Positions 39,865-48,201 of a DNA stretch of 64,000 bases are shown piece after piece; position 1 is the first letter of the stretch; each line of letters begins with the position of its first letter. The stretch is from Shewanella basaltis (GTDB lineage Bacteria; Pseudomonadota; Gammaproteobacteria; Enterobacterales; Shewanellaceae): assembly GCF_023283885.1 (NCBI RefSeq), contig NZ_JAKILA010000001.1:1-64000 (forward strand), written 5' to 3'. The position numbers were made by a program, and so were the translations under genes. A model generated the notes under the pieces. It had not been told where the DNA came from. It searched no databases and saw only the letters and a program-made list of their open reading frames with translations.

Positions 39865-40218
39865 TTATTTTACGATTGCGGCCACAATCGACACCTCAAC
39901 TAAATACTCTGGCTCGGCAATAGCGGCTTCAACACAGGCTCTTGCCGGGGCATGTCCTGTTGGCACCCAAGCATCCCACACCCGATTCATAGCATCGTAA
40001 TCGGCCATGTCTTTAAGGTAAATAGTGGCGGATAAAATATCTTCACGGCGGCTTCCAGCCTTAGCCAGTAAGTCATCGACCTCTTCGAGCATGGTGGTAG
40101 TTTGCGTGGTAATGTCACTGTATTTATCTTTTGCAACTTGACCACACAAATAAACCGTATTGTTATAAATAACAATACTGCTCATACGAGTGCCCACGTC
40201 CAGTCTGGTAATTGTCAT
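39865..40218 (-). CDS. RidA-family protein (YoaB-like)
   Basis: A 117-residue member of the RidA/YjgF/UK114 superfamily with [27 protein letters not shown], and the C-terminal signature [26 protein letters not shown]. The arginine in PARACVEA matches the residue that binds enamine/imine intermediates in RidA. It resembles E. coli YoaB more than RidA itself. RidA proteins remove 2-aminoacrylate made by IlvA-type enzymes, so the location near ilv genes is suggestive only. Confidence 0.87.
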   Translation of the reverse strand: MTITRLDVGTRMSSIVIYNNTVYLCGQVAKDKYSDITTQTTTMLEEVDDLLAKAGSRREDILSATIYLKDMADYDAMNRVWDAWVPTGHAPARACVEAAIAEPEYLVEVSIVAAIVK

Positions 40219-40391
40219 AAAAAAGTACTTTTATTAGGTGAGTAAGCCGACGAAAATAGCGCGATCTCAGATAAAGTACAATATCGACTGATTTATTGAA
40301 TATATTTTAGCCACTTAGTTATAAAGGCTATTCCTATAGGGCTTGTCACTGCTAGAATCGGGGTTCCATCCAGAAACGTATAGGACTCCCC

Positions 40392-40613
40392 ATGAGCCTT
40401 GAATTATTGTCCCAACTGGAAACCAAAATCCAGGCAACACTTGAAAATATTGAGCTACTAAAAATGGAGCTTGATGAAGAAAAGCAAAAGAATGAAGTAT
40501 TAATGCAACAGCAACAAGAATTGGCACAAAAAAACCAACAATTGCAGCAAGACCTTAACTCTTGGAGTGATAAGGTCAACGGCCTTGTTGGTTTATTAAA
40601 TAACGAAATGTAA
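40392..40613 (+). CDS. zapB: Cell division protein ZapB
   Basis: A 73-residue protein that is almost entirely coiled coil ([20 protein letters not shown]...), with an [15 protein letters not shown]-terminus as in ZapB. Family knowledge: ZapB binds ZapA, stabilises the Z ring and links it to the MatP-organised chromosome terminus. Confidence 0.88.
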   Translation: MSLELLSQLETKIQATLENIELLKMELDEEKQKNEVLMQQQQELAQKNQQLQQDLNSWSDKVNGLVGLLNNEM

Positions 40614-40623
40614 GCGAGCCTGA

Positions 40624-40836
40624 TTAAACTGATTGCTGCGGCGCGGATTGCGCCTCAATCAGGGCATTTAATTCGCTGATCGCCTGCCGCACTTTCGGCA
40701 GGCTTTTTTTTGTTTGTCGAAATCGTCCTTTATCAAATTCGAGTAAACCAATATCTTTTACCCAAACCACGCCACTTAGAAAGATCCTCGCATGCTTAGC
40801 AATTAACTTAGGTGCATAAACAGGGAACGTTCTCAT
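40624..40836 (-). CDS. Small conserved protein of unknown function
   Basis: A 70-residue basic protein beginning MRTFPVYAPKLIAKHARIF. The ATG at 40836 is chosen over one 33 bases upstream because a perfect AGGAGGAAA ribosome site sits just before it. No signal peptide or membrane segment, and no domain I recognise. Convergent with zapB, 10 bases apart. A CRP-like site lies 65 bases upstream. Confidence 0.65.
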   Translation of the reverse strand: MRTFPVYAPKLIAKHARIFLSGVVWVKDIGLLEFDKGRFRQTKKSLPKVRQAISELNALIEAQSAPQQSV

Positions 40837-40900
40837 AGGGTTTCCTCCTAGAGCAAATACAGATAGCACAATGCATAACTCGGGTTAAATAGTCACACGT

Positions 40901-40916
40901 TGTGAATACAATCACG
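40901..40916. promoter_or_regulatory. CRP-like binding site
   Basis: TGTGA-ATACAA-TCACG, one mismatch from the CRP core TGTGA-N6-TCACA, upstream of the small protein gene at 40836 (minus) and on the far side of the small RNA candidate. Suggestive only. Confidence 0.4.
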
Positions 40917-41086
40917 CAAATTAGCTGTAGCTAGGCGGCACTTGAACGCGTTATCTATTTAATCTGAGTATCAATATGGCCAACATTACTTAATAACATT
41001 GAAACCACGCAGAAGATTGGACAACACCTTTTTGTAAGAGTTTCATTAACAGTCGCAATTTAAATCATCTGATAAATCACACAAAC

Positions 41087-41139
41087 ATTGGCGCGACAAT
41101 ATAATGTCGCTTGCCAATATTTTGACGCCATGATAGTAT
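41087..41139 (+). promoter_or_regulatory. Promoter with overlapping dyad for a small RNA candidate
   Basis: A near-palindrome runs from 41087 to 41118: ATTGGC-GCGACA on the left; the right arm complements ATTGGC-AA-GCGACA, differing by a two-base insertion. It overlaps a sigma-70-like promoter: -35 TTGCCA (41111-41116), 17-base spacer, -10 TAGTAT (41134-41139). The dyad is well placed to be a repressor operator. Confidence 0.55.
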
Positions 41140-41145
41140 TCTTGA

Positions 41146-41217
41146 CGTTACTCAGGGTAAAAAAGAGTCATTTGACTCATCACCGTATTATCTTTTATAG
41201 ATATACGGTTTTTTTTT
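41146..41217 (+). ncRNA. Candidate intergenic small RNA, ~72 nt
   Basis: Downstream of the promoter just described, the predicted transcript has a small hairpin (GAGTCA-TT-TGACTC, 41165-41178) and then a strong terminator: ACCGTAT-ATCT / AGAT-ATACGGT with one bulged T and loop TTTAT (41182-41209), ending in nine T. No gene follows on the plus strand, because dsbA converges on it, and no open frame fits inside. This is the layout of a stand-alone trans-acting small RNA. It does not match Spot 42, which lies near dsbA in E. coli. Confidence 0.55.
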
Positions 41218-41265
41218 GCCCGACATTCCCCTATTCCTTGTCGCGTTAGCGCATCTTTAGGCAAC

Positions 41266-41291
41266 AAAAAAGGAGCCATCGGCTCCTTTTT
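41266..41291. terminator. Terminator downstream of dsbA
   Basis: Perfect stem AAAAAGGAGCC / GGCTCCTTTTT, loop ATC region, 40 bases after the dsbA stop on the minus strand; T-runs on both strands. Confidence 0.85.
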
Positions 41292-41330
41292 AATGACTCA
41301 CTTAACTGAGTGATCCGGCTTAATCAGCCA

Positions 41331-41951
41331 TTATTGCTTTTTGTTCATTGTTGATAAGTAAAATGCAATATCAATTAGCTCGTCATAAGATTTGATAGAG
41401 CCAGTTTCTACACGATATTTACCATTAACAACTAATGAAGGCACACCAGATATTTTAGCGTTTTCGGTATCACGCTTCATTTTTGACATCTGTGCATTGA
41501 CCATAAATGAGCTTGCAGCGGCATCATAGGCTTTCGCGTCTACACCATTGGCAATAAACAATGCTCTAACATCATCCGCGCGAGTAAACTGTTGACGCTT
41601 ATCGTGGATAGCGCTAAATAAAGCAGGCTCAATCTTTTCTTCAACATTCAGTTGCTTAGCAATTGCAAAAGCACGTGACATTTCAACGCCCATTTCACGG
41701 CCAATAAACTCAACATGCGACTGGTTAAAGGTCACACCTTCAGGGAGATTCGCCTGAATTTTTGGCACTACCGTTTTCGCAAAATTATAACAATGCGGGC
41801 AATAAAACGAGAAAAACTCAGTAATTTCAGGCTTAGCCGACTCTGGGCCTTCATTAATCACCGTGTAATGAACACCTTCTTTATAATCTGCTGCCATCGC
41901 CGCCATTGGCGCGAGTAGTAGTGCTGCAGCCATCAATAATACTTTTTTCAT
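41331..41951 (-). CDS. dsbA: Thiol:disulfide interchange protein DsbA
   Basis: A 206-residue periplasmic oxidoreductase. The signal peptide MKKVLLMAAALLLAPMAAMA is cut before ADYKEG. The active site CPHC is at residues 51-54 (FFSFYCPHCYNF) and the cis-proline loop is in SGVPSLVV. The ATG at 41951 has an AAGGAAGTGAG ribosome site; a longer frame upstream has none. It introduces disulfide bonds into exported proteins. It is ~130 bases downstream of srkA, the same pairing as in E. coli. Confidence 0.95.
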   Translation of the reverse strand: MKKVLLMAAALLLAPMAAMAADYKEGVHYTVINEGPESAKPEITEFFSFYCPHCYNFAKTVVPKIQANLPEGVTFNQSHVEFIGREMGVEMSRAFAIAKQLNVEEKIEPALFSAIHDKRQQFTRADDVRALFIANGVDAKAYDAAASSFMVNAQMSKMKRDTENAKISGVPSLVVNGKYRVETGSIKSYDELIDIAFYLSTMNKKQ

Positions 41952-42084
41952 CTCACTTCCTTTCAATAGGCAAATAAACAATGTACTGGTTCTATCATAG
42001 TCTAGCGTTAGCCTTGAACTCAATCGCTAGATGATTGTATTTGTAACTAAATACATTCTGATAGCGATTATGAATCAATGTTAA

Positions 42085-43086
42085 TCAACGATTGAAACTA
42101 GCTAAGCTCAATGGCGCCTCATCTAGGGCTGCCAGCTGCTCTTTAAAGGCCAGAGTTTGTTGTTCCCAATATTTGATATCAGCAAACCAAGGAAAGTTCA
42201 TTGGAAACGCAGGGTCTTGCCAACGTTTTGCTAACCAAGCATTGTAGTGGATCATTCTAAACGCCCTTAACGGCTCAATGAGCGCCAATTGCTTGGTGTC
42301 AAAATCGCAAAACTCCTGATAAGCCTCGATTAATAGATCTAATTGCAATAGTTGCTGCGCTCTATCGCCCGTTAGCATCATCCAAATATCTTGTACTGCA
42401 GGGCCTTGCCTTGCATCGTCTAAATCAACAAAACCTGGCCCATCTGGTGTCCACAAAATATTACCAGGATGTAAATCTCCATGTAGACGAATGGTGTCAC
42501 ATGAGTGTTGTTGCCAAATCTGTTTCGCTTTATCAAGCACTTGCCCTACCACAGTAAAAAAGGCGTCTTGCATGCTCTGTGCGACTATGCCACTGTCGCG
42601 TAAATACTGGTATGCATCATCCCCCAGTATTTCTGGGGTTAGGGGCTCACGATGAATAAAGCTCTGCTTGCTGGCATATTGATGAATACGCCCAATAAAG
42701 CGGCCGACTGACTCTAATTGCTCGTCGTTATCGACTTCAAATGCCCGCCCACCTATCGATGGAAAAAGCGCAAATTGATAACCTTTAAACTCAAATAACG
42801 TTGTGCTTTCAATGATGGTGGGCACAGCGATAGGAATGTCTTCTGCCGCTAATGCCAATGCGTAGTCATGCTCTTCTTGAATCTGCGCTTTACTCCAACG
42901 CTGAGGCCGATAAAACTTGACCACATAACGTAAGCCTCGATCACATCGAAACTGATAGACACGGTTTTCATAACTATTTAATGCTAATAATCCGGTTTCA
43001 GGAAATACCCCAATACTTTCAATAGCATCTAAAATAAGATCGGGCGTTAATGCCTGAAAGTGAAACGCTGCGCTGCTATTGTCCAT
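42085..43086 (-). CDS. srkA: Stress response kinase A (SrkA/YihE/RdoA)
   Basis: A 333-residue aminoglycoside-phosphotransferase-like Ser/Thr kinase: YVVKFYRPQRWS supplies the ATP-binding lysine, RLHGDLHPGNILW is the catalytic loop, and FVDLDDARQGPAVQD binds metal. It is followed by dsbA, as in E. coli, where the pair is Cpx-responsive. The ATG at 43086 has AAGAAGG ahead of it and overlaps the end of the preceding small gene by 11 bases. Confidence 0.92.
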   Translation of the reverse strand: MDNSSAAFHFQALTPDLILDAIESIGVFPETGLLALNSYENRVYQFRCDRGLRYVVKFYRPQRWSKAQIQEEHDYALALAAEDIPIAVPTIIESTTLFEFKGYQFALFPSIGGRAFEVDNDEQLESVGRFIGRIHQYASKQSFIHREPLTPEILGDDAYQYLRDSGIVAQSMQDAFFTVVGQVLDKAKQIWQQHSCDTIRLHGDLHPGNILWTPDGPGFVDLDDARQGPAVQDIWMMLTGDRAQQLLQLDLLIEAYQEFCDFDTKQLALIEPLRAFRMIHYNAWLAKRWQDPAFPMNFPWFADIKYWEQQTLAFKEQLAALDEAPLSLASFNR

Positions 43087-43399
43087 GCAAACCTTCTTGG
43101 GGAGTCTCAATCAGTGGTGTGAGTAAGTGGGTTAAAAAGCCCAGTACCTCGATATCATTAGCACTATCGACCGATAACCAGCAAATATCGCCATAAAATT
43201 CATAATGTAACCACACAGGACAACCCTCAAAGTTCAGCAACCATTGATGGCGATCGGCGCCCCATTGACGCTCACGGATATCGCAATCTAACGCGGCCGC
43301 TAGGGGTTCGGCAAACTGTTCAAATTGTTCGAAGTCGACTTGTGCTTGAATCATAATACTCAATGCGTCGGGATCAAATTTAGCAGACAATAATTTCAT
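43076..43399 (-). CDS. Small conserved protein upstream of srkA
   Basis: A 107-residue soluble, acidic protein (MKLLSAKFDPDALSIMIQAQ... ending LLTPLIETPQEGLHGQ), rich in Trp and Tyr (LPVWLHYEF-like segment WLHYEFYGDICWLSVDS). No signal peptide or membrane helix. It sits between selO and srkA and overlaps srkA by 11 bases, so it is likely co-translated. I do not recognise the family with confidence and assign no function. Confidence 0.7.
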   Translation of the reverse strand: MKLLSAKFDPDALSIMIQAQVDFEQFEQFAEPLAAALDCDIRERQWGADRHQWLLNFEGCPVWLHYEFYGDICWLSVDSANDIEVLGFLTHLLTPLIETPQEGLHGQ

Positions 43400-43424
43400 A
43401 AAAAGGCTCAAATAAATAAATCAA

Positions 43425-44894
43425 TTAGCTACTGCAGGACATAATTAAGCCTTGTCCCCAATCCGGTGGGCGTTTGGCAAAATCATCCATTTCTGGTTGT
43501 TCATCAAAAGGGCGAGTTAATAACTGTTGTAACTGCAAAAGCTTGCTGTTATCGCCTTTTTCTTCAATATCGATAATGGCCTCTTGGGCAAGATAATTAC
43601 GCAAAATGTACTTAGGGTTATGCTGATCACGCTGCTGTTGCCACGCTGCCATATCGGCCACATTCCCCACTCGGGCTTGAAATGCTTGATACCAGCGATC
43701 AAATTCACTCACATCCAACATGTCATCACGCAGTGGACTGTGTTGGCTGCTAATGTCTATTTGGCCTATTTTACGTAAACTGTTGCTGTAATCGAGTTGG
43801 CTGTTTTCAAGCATAACTGTAAATTGGCTAATTAATGCTAAATCTTGTTTTTCACGCGCTGCTTGCGCTGTGCTATCAATATCGCTGTCGTGGCTCAAGC
43901 CCAGTTTTGCGCGCATTAGACTGACATATTGCGCCACCAAACTGGGTTGATAGGTATTCAATGCGGCAATTAAATCGTCCGATGCAATAATCGGAGTCAG
44001 TGCTTGGGCTAGGCGTTTTAGGTTCCATAACCCAATACCGGGCTGTTGCCCAAAAGCATAGCGGCCATCATGATCAGAGTGATTACAGATAAAGCTTTCT
44101 TTAAACGTATCTAAAAATGCAAACGGACCAAAGTCGAATGTGTCGCCTAAAATAGACATGTTATCTGTGTTCATTACCCCGTGCGCAAAGCCCACAGCTT
44201 GCCAATGGGCAATCATTTTTGCAGTTAATTGCACCACTTCAACAAACCATTGTTTATAGCCCGCTGCGTCGGTCGTTAAATGCGGAAAATGCTGGGTAAT
44301 CGTAAAGTTAAGTAACTGAGTCAGTTTACCTGGAGCACCTTTCTCGCTATAACAAAAGTATTCAAAGTGACCAAAGCGAATATGGCTTTTAGCTAAACGC
44401 ACTGTGATTGCCGCCGTTTCTTGGCTTTCGCGCCACACAGGCAAATCAGAACCTATAACCGCTAACGCGCGAGTCGTGGGTACCGATAACGCAGCAAGCG
44501 CTTCAGACACTAAAAACTCACGCACCGCAGAACGCATTACCGCCCGACCATCGCCATGACGTGAATAAGGTGTTGGGCCGCCACCTTTTAAAGCCACATC
44601 CCAGGCACCATGAGGGCCAATCGCTTCACCTAAAATAATGGCGCGGCCATCACCCAATCTTGGGGTATAGCCACCAAACTGATGACCACTGTAAACTTGA
44701 GCATAATAACTTGCACCCGGCGCAGCAGCGTTTGCCGACAACTGCATTAATAGCGCATCGTTTGGCTTATCTAAACCAATCAATTTAGCAGCATCATCGC
44801 TCCAACCAAGCCAATGTGGGTTGCTAATTCCTTGCGGGTAAACTTGCGAATAAAAGCCGTCTAATTGCTCAAAAAAATCTTGTTTAAAGCGCAT
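43425..44894 (-). CDS. selO: Protein adenylyltransferase SelO (YdiU)
   Basis: A 489-residue pseudokinase-fold enzyme with the SelO hallmarks [40 protein letters not shown], and [22 protein letters not shown] (the metal-binding region). Family knowledge: SelO AMPylates proteins on Ser/Thr/Tyr in redox stress. The C-terminus ends in CSS, so the penultimate-Cys pattern reported in SelO proteins may be represented by an ordinary cysteine. It overlaps the upstream lipoprotein gene by 11 bases. Confidence 0.94.
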   Translation of the reverse strand: MRFKQDFFEQLDGFYSQVYPQGISNPHWLGWSDDAAKLIGLDKPNDALLMQLSANAAAPGASYYAQVYSGHQFGGYTPRLGDGRAIILGEAIGPHGAWDVALKGGGPTPYSRHGDGRAVMRSAVREFLVSEALAALSVPTTRALAVIGSDLPVWRESQETAAITVRLAKSHIRFGHFEYFCYSEKGAPGKLTQLLNFTITQHFPHLTTDAAGYKQWFVEVVQLTAKMIAHWQAVGFAHGVMNTDNMSILGDTFDFGPFAFLDTFKESFICNHSDHDGRYAFGQQPGIGLWNLKRLAQALTPIIASDDLIAALNTYQPSLVAQYVSLMRAKLGLSHDSDIDSTAQAAREKQDLALISQFTVMLENSQLDYSNSLRKIGQIDISSQHSPLRDDMLDVSEFDRWYQAFQARVGNVADMAAWQQQRDQHNPKYILRNYLAQEAIIDIEEKGDNSKLLQLQQLLTRPFDEQPEMDDFAKRPPDWGQGLIMSCSS

Positions 44895-45225
44895 CTAACT
44901 CAGCTCCAATTACCTTATGTGTGCAGTGTAATTGCTGCTTATCATCAATTTGGCATTGTTGAGCACACACAAAGGCCTGCGCTGCTGGCATGGAAGAAGC
45001 CTGTAAACGCAACATTCCCGCCCCTTTTGCCTGACACTGGGCCAAGGAATCGTAGTAACCCGCTATGAACTCAGTTTGTATGAGATCAACTGGCGCCGAT
45101 GAAATAGATTGTGCAACCGTTTTGTCAGCAATATAAAAAAGCGTCCATTTTGGTGTGCGTGTGCATCCCATCACCACCGTTAACCCAATTAGCGCAAGCA
45201 GTAACTTGCATAATTTAAACGTCAT
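44884..45225 (-). CDS. Putative small lipoprotein
   Basis: A 113-residue protein starting [21 protein letters not shown]. The hydrophobic stretch ends in a lipobox-like VMGC, predicting a lipid anchor at Cys21. The mature part has several cysteines ([25 protein letters not shown]), probably disulfide-bonded. The start at 45225 gives a normal signal; a frame-matched ATG 36 bases earlier would weaken it. It overlaps selO by 11 bases. Function unknown. Confidence 0.65.
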   Translation of the reverse strand: MTFKLCKLLLALIGLTVVMGCTRTPKWTLFYIADKTVAQSISSAPVDLIQTEFIAGYYDSLAQCQAKGAGMLRLQASSMPAAQAFVCAQQCQIDDKQQLHCTHKVIGAELDAL

Positions 45226-45298
45226 CAATGCCACCAAAAACCTTGTTATATCCACCCACAATATCCGTTACTCATACTCGGTCACGAATACCAAATAC

Positions 45299-45323
45299 AA
45301 AAAAGCGGACCTCGGCCCGCTTT
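45299..45323 (-). terminator. Intrinsic terminator
   Basis: Minus-strand stem AAAGCGGGCC / TCCGC with a run of T, downstream of the membrane-anchored protein gene ending at 45371; the plus strand also carries AAAGCGG / CCGCTTT. Confidence 0.6.
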
Positions 45324-45370
45324 CCTTTTTAGATATCATACCTGATATCCTTCACGCTGTATTAACTGAG

Positions 45371-46201
45371 TTAACTTGCCTTAGCTTTCGCTTTCTCAAT
45401 TCGATTAATACGGCCTTCAAACCCAGTAACTGTGCCGTCAGTTAATTGATATTCAATTGCCTGTTGGCACACACTAATGGCCTTTTCAAACTGACCGGTA
45501 TCATTGAGCAGGGTAGACAGTTGCATAAACGCAGGAGCTTTGAGATCTGATGCGCCATCATGTGCCACTTGCTGTTGATACACAGCGCGAAATAAGTCGA
45601 GGTATGTTAGCTCAAGTTTAGCGCCGTATTGACAATAATCGTTTTGTTTACGCATTTTATAGCAGTGGTTAATCACACTCGCTAGCGCATCATGTTGGCT
45701 TTGTGGGTCGTTTGCCACGTTAGCCGCGTTGACCAATTGCGCAAAGCTGTCGCTAGCCCAATCCCCTTTCACTGTCGGTAAGCTAAGCAAGTGGCTTTGA
45801 GTGTCTTTAGGCGTGTCAGCCACGGCTTTATCAGTTGTTGCAGCCTTTTGTGGCTCGGGCTCAAGCGGTGGCGATTCAGCTTCGACCTTCGGCACTGTCA
45901 CATCAGCCTCTTTAGCATCAACGTCATTTACCTCAACAGGGTTCACCTGCTCCGCTGTTGTTTCGCTGGTTTCTGTCACTTGATCAACTGACGGTGCTGC
46001 CTGGCTTGCTTTTGCAGTTGATGCGGTCACTGGCTGCGATGGCTCAACCTTTGGCAGCAAATCTGCCGAAGATGTTGTCTGCGATGGCTGAGTTGATGGG
46101 CTTGATTTATGTAATTCTTGCTTTGCCACGGCCTGCGTTCGCTTATACAAATACCAAGCGATAGCAACCAATATAACAATTAAAATAATCTTTAGTAGCA
46201 T
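45371..46201 (-). CDS. Membrane-anchored protein with Pro/Thr/Glu-rich linker and TPR-like tail
   Basis: A 276-residue protein: MLLKIILIVILVAIAWYLYK is a single N-terminal membrane anchor. About 110 residues of low-complexity Ser/Thr/Pro/Glu/Val linker follow, then a helical C-terminal domain (~150-276) with four conserved-looking Cys/Tyr positions and a TPR-like segment (LLNDTGQFEKAISVCQQAIEYQ). The ATG at 46201 starts directly at the anchor; a longer start adds 11 residues. Function unknown; it may hold a domain at a distance in the periplasm or cytoplasm. Confidence 0.7.
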   Translation of the reverse strand: MLLKIILIVILVAIAWYLYKRTQAVAKQELHKSSPSTQPSQTTSSADLLPKVEPSQPVTASTAKASQAAPSVDQVTETSETTAEQVNPVEVNDVDAKEADVTVPKVEAESPPLEPEPQKAATTDKAVADTPKDTQSHLLSLPTVKGDWASDSFAQLVNAANVANDPQSQHDALASVINHCYKMRKQNDYCQYGAKLELTYLDLFRAVYQQQVAHDGASDLKAPAFMQLSTLLNDTGQFEKAISVCQQAIEYQLTDGTVTGFEGRINRIEKAKAKAS

Positions 46202-46234
46202 TAGGCGTCCACCTTGCTGATGATGCGCAAACAC

Positions 46235-46545
46235 GCACGGGTTCCATAATACTCACACTCAAGAGTGATAAGCGACTTCTACAGTGTTGAAAATGTATGA
46301 TGTTTTTTTAATCACTTACCATTATTATTTCAATCTGCGCTCTAAAATCAAGTATTTATCCACGTTAAACTGTAACAAGCTATCGATTACCGCCAAATCA
46401 ATGAGCCTTTATGCCATTTTTGCGATCAATAACACATTCAACCTAGGTTTTGTGTTCAGATTCATACTTAGCCAATACCAATTTGTCAGAGACAATATGA
46501 GGCGCATACACTGTCAATACCATACTAATTTACTAAGGTATTGCC
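46235..46545. other. Intergenic region before ygbA
   Basis: About 310 bases between divergent genes. I see an AAGG ribosome site just before ygbA, but no clear NsrR dyad (AAGATG...CATCTT), repeat or RNA. A 91-codon frame here overlaps ygbA and is probably not a gene. Confidence 0.45.
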
Positions 46546-46938
46546 ATGAGCGAAACTGAATTACTGACAGGCAAATTATTGTTTGAATTTCGCACCATCA
46601 AAGCCATGGTCAATATTTATTGTAAAGCCCATCATCCAATGAAACCGCCACACGATGTATGCGAGCAGTGCCATACATTTTTAAGCTATGCCAACACCCG
46701 CCTGGACCGCTGCCCGTATGGTCAAGATAAGCCAACCTGTAACAAATGCCCAGTACACTGTTATAAACCTCATATGAAACAAAAAGCCCGCGAAATCATG
46801 ATTTTTGCAGGGCCAAGAATGTTATTACCTCACCCCATTATGGCTATTAAGCACTTACTTGCCGAGCGTAAACCTACCCCTGGCTTACCGCCAGAAGGCG
46901 CCTCGAACCGTCATGAGCGTAAGCGACAAACCAGCTAA
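46546..46938 (+). CDS. ygbA: YgbA family (nitrous-oxide-stimulated promoter) protein
   Basis: A 130-residue protein with a cysteine-rich pattern CEQC...CPYGQDKPTCNKCPVHCYKP, conserved in the YgbA_NO family, and a C-terminal GPRMLLPHPIMAIKHLL. The cysteine cluster suggests metal or Fe-S binding. In enterobacteria ygbA is de-repressed by nitric oxide through NsrR and helps recovery from nitrosative stress. It stands alone. Confidence 0.87.
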   Translation: MSETELLTGKLLFEFRTIKAMVNIYCKAHHPMKPPHDVCEQCHTFLSYANTRLDRCPYGQDKPTCNKCPVHCYKPHMKQKAREIMIFAGPRMLLPHPIMAIKHLLAERKPTPGLPPEGASNRHERKRQTS

Positions 46939-47027
46939 CCTCGTAAATTGATCACATAAACATCATAGCAATATCAGTATAGGCTTTGTCTGATCTCGCC
47001 TTTGTGAGTCACCTCTTGCGCGTTAAA

Positions 47028-47148
47028 ACTCAGAATACGTCCCGCAGTTTTTGATTTAGGCGTCGCTGCAGGTATGGTTGCTCCCTTGCCAATCGCTAAA
47101 ATGCAAAGCAAAAACCGCTGGTGCCTGACGTTACGGCGAGTATTAAAA
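47028..47148. repeat. Degenerate relic of the family 1 element
   Basis: Shares an ordered series of words with the central part of the 263-bp element, in the same orientation as the 61.4-kb copy: GTTTTTGATT-AGGCGTCGCT, ATGGTTG-TCCCTT, GCAAAGCAAAA, CCGCTGG and GGCGAGT-TTAAAAG, with many substitutions. The ends are not recognisable. It lies between ygbA and the SYLF gene. Confidence 0.6.
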
Positions 47149-47234
47149 GTATAAATCTTAATTAACTCGCACCATTTAGGCGCTATTGGTAATCTATGGC
47201 ATATACAATGACAATGACGTCAATGAGGTAATTT

Positions 47235-47816
47235 ATGCAACGTTCAAGTAACTTAATTATTGCAAGCTTAGCCCTATTGTTTAGCCTGGCTTTTTCTGTG
47301 CCTACTTTGGCTAACGATAATGCTTACAATGAAGCTGTAACTAATTTTAAAAAAGCCAACGAGAGCAGACATTTTTTTAACACAGCTTATGGTTATGCTA
47401 TTTTTCCAACGGTGGCTAAAGGTGGCATTGGTATTGGCGCCGCCTATGGTAACGGGCGAGTATACCAGGGCGGTACCTACATGGGTGATTCAGCCTTAAC
47501 ACAGTTATCTATAGGGTTTCAGTTAGGCGGCCAAGCTTATAGCGAAATTATCTTTTTTAAAGACGCCAAAGCCTATAACGAATTTACTAGTGGCAGCTTT
47601 GAATTTAGCGCCCAAGCATCTGCTGTCGCGATTAACTTAGGTGCCAATGCTCAAGTCGGCACCACAGGTAACTCAGCAGGAGCAGGCCAAGCAGGAAGTA
47701 ACCATAACGCTGCGGCACAATACATTAACGGTATGGCGATTTTTACCGCAGCCAAAGGCGGATTGATGTTTGAAGCAGCCTTAGCAGGACAGTCGTTTAC
47801 CTTTGATGCTAAATAA
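47235..47816 (+). CDS. Exported SYLF (YSC84-type) lipid-binding domain protein
   Basis: A 193-residue protein with a signal peptide cut after PTLA-N, then a helical start (NEAVTNFKKANESRHFFNTAYGYAIFPTVAKGG) and the SYLF core: GIGIGAAYGNGRVYQGGTYMGDSALTQLS, FQLGGQAYSEIIFF, and GLMFEAALAGQSFTF. Eukaryotic relatives bind phosphoinositides; bacterial members are periplasmic or secreted with unknown ligands. The stop TAA lies exactly at the junction with a mobile element inserted after it, which leaves the protein unchanged. Confidence 0.88.
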   Translation: MQRSSNLIIASLALLFSLAFSVPTLANDNAYNEAVTNFKKANESRHFFNTAYGYAIFPTVAKGGIGIGAAYGNGRVYQGGTYMGDSALTQLSIGFQLGGQAYSEIIFFKDAKAYNEFTSGSFEFSAQASAVAINLGANAQVGTTGNSAGAGQAGSNHNAAAQYINGMAIFTAAKGGLMFEAALAGQSFTFDAK

Positions 47817-48009
47817 CCTGAGCTCGGGATAATAAATGCCTTTCAAACAGTCCTTTGCCCTGCTCACTGCGTTGAATCGACTTACAATAGGCTAGCTATT
47901 GACGCGTCAATTCGCCTTGTTAGCAGAACAAATGACAAGCTTGAAAGTGAGAATGGGTAACATGTTGATTTTAAATAGTATAAGTTCATCCCTTATCCCG
48001 AGCTCAGGT
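47816..48009. mobile_element. 194-bp MITE-like element, family 2, copy A
   Basis: Terminal inverted repeats ACCTGAGCTCGGGATAA and, complemented at the right end, ACCTGAGCTCGGGATAA (17 of 17). It is flanked by the 6-bp direct repeat TAAATA (47810-47815 and 48010-48015). No coding capacity. It begins on the last base of the SYLF gene's stop codon and separates that gene from its terminator. A second copy is inserted in the family 1 element at 61474-61668. Confidence 0.9.
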
Positions 48010-48045
48010 TAAATAACTCAACTAAGATCGACTCAAAGCTTACGC

Positions 48046-48078
48046 ATTCAGGCTGCCATTGACAGCCTGAATTGTTTT
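48046..48078 (+). terminator. Terminator of the SYLF gene
   Basis: Perfect stem ATTCAGGCTG / CAGCCTGAAT with loop CCATTGA and then TGTTTT. It was probably ~35 bases after the stop codon before the 194-bp element moved in. Confidence 0.75.
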
Positions 48079-48201
48079 GGGATGCTTGATGTTACTCTCT
48101 GTTTTTAATCAAGACAAACCTTTGGCAGTTAACCGCTAATAGAGGTAATGTAAACGGTTGAAAAGGCCACAATACTTACGACAGTGAGTGTTTTTCTAGG
48201 T

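Noticed and set aside
41146..41217. Spot 42 RNA, which lies near dsbA-polA in E. coli
   Set aside because: Neither the conserved 5' region nor the terminator stem of Spot 42 is present; only the neighbourhood is reminiscent.
46480..46545. NsrR operator before ygbA
   Set aside because: Expected from the family's regulation in enterobacteria, but no AAGATG-type dyad is visible.
46284..46559. 91-codon open frame before ygbA
   Set aside because: Overlaps the ygbA start, low-complexity AT-rich composition, no ribosome site.
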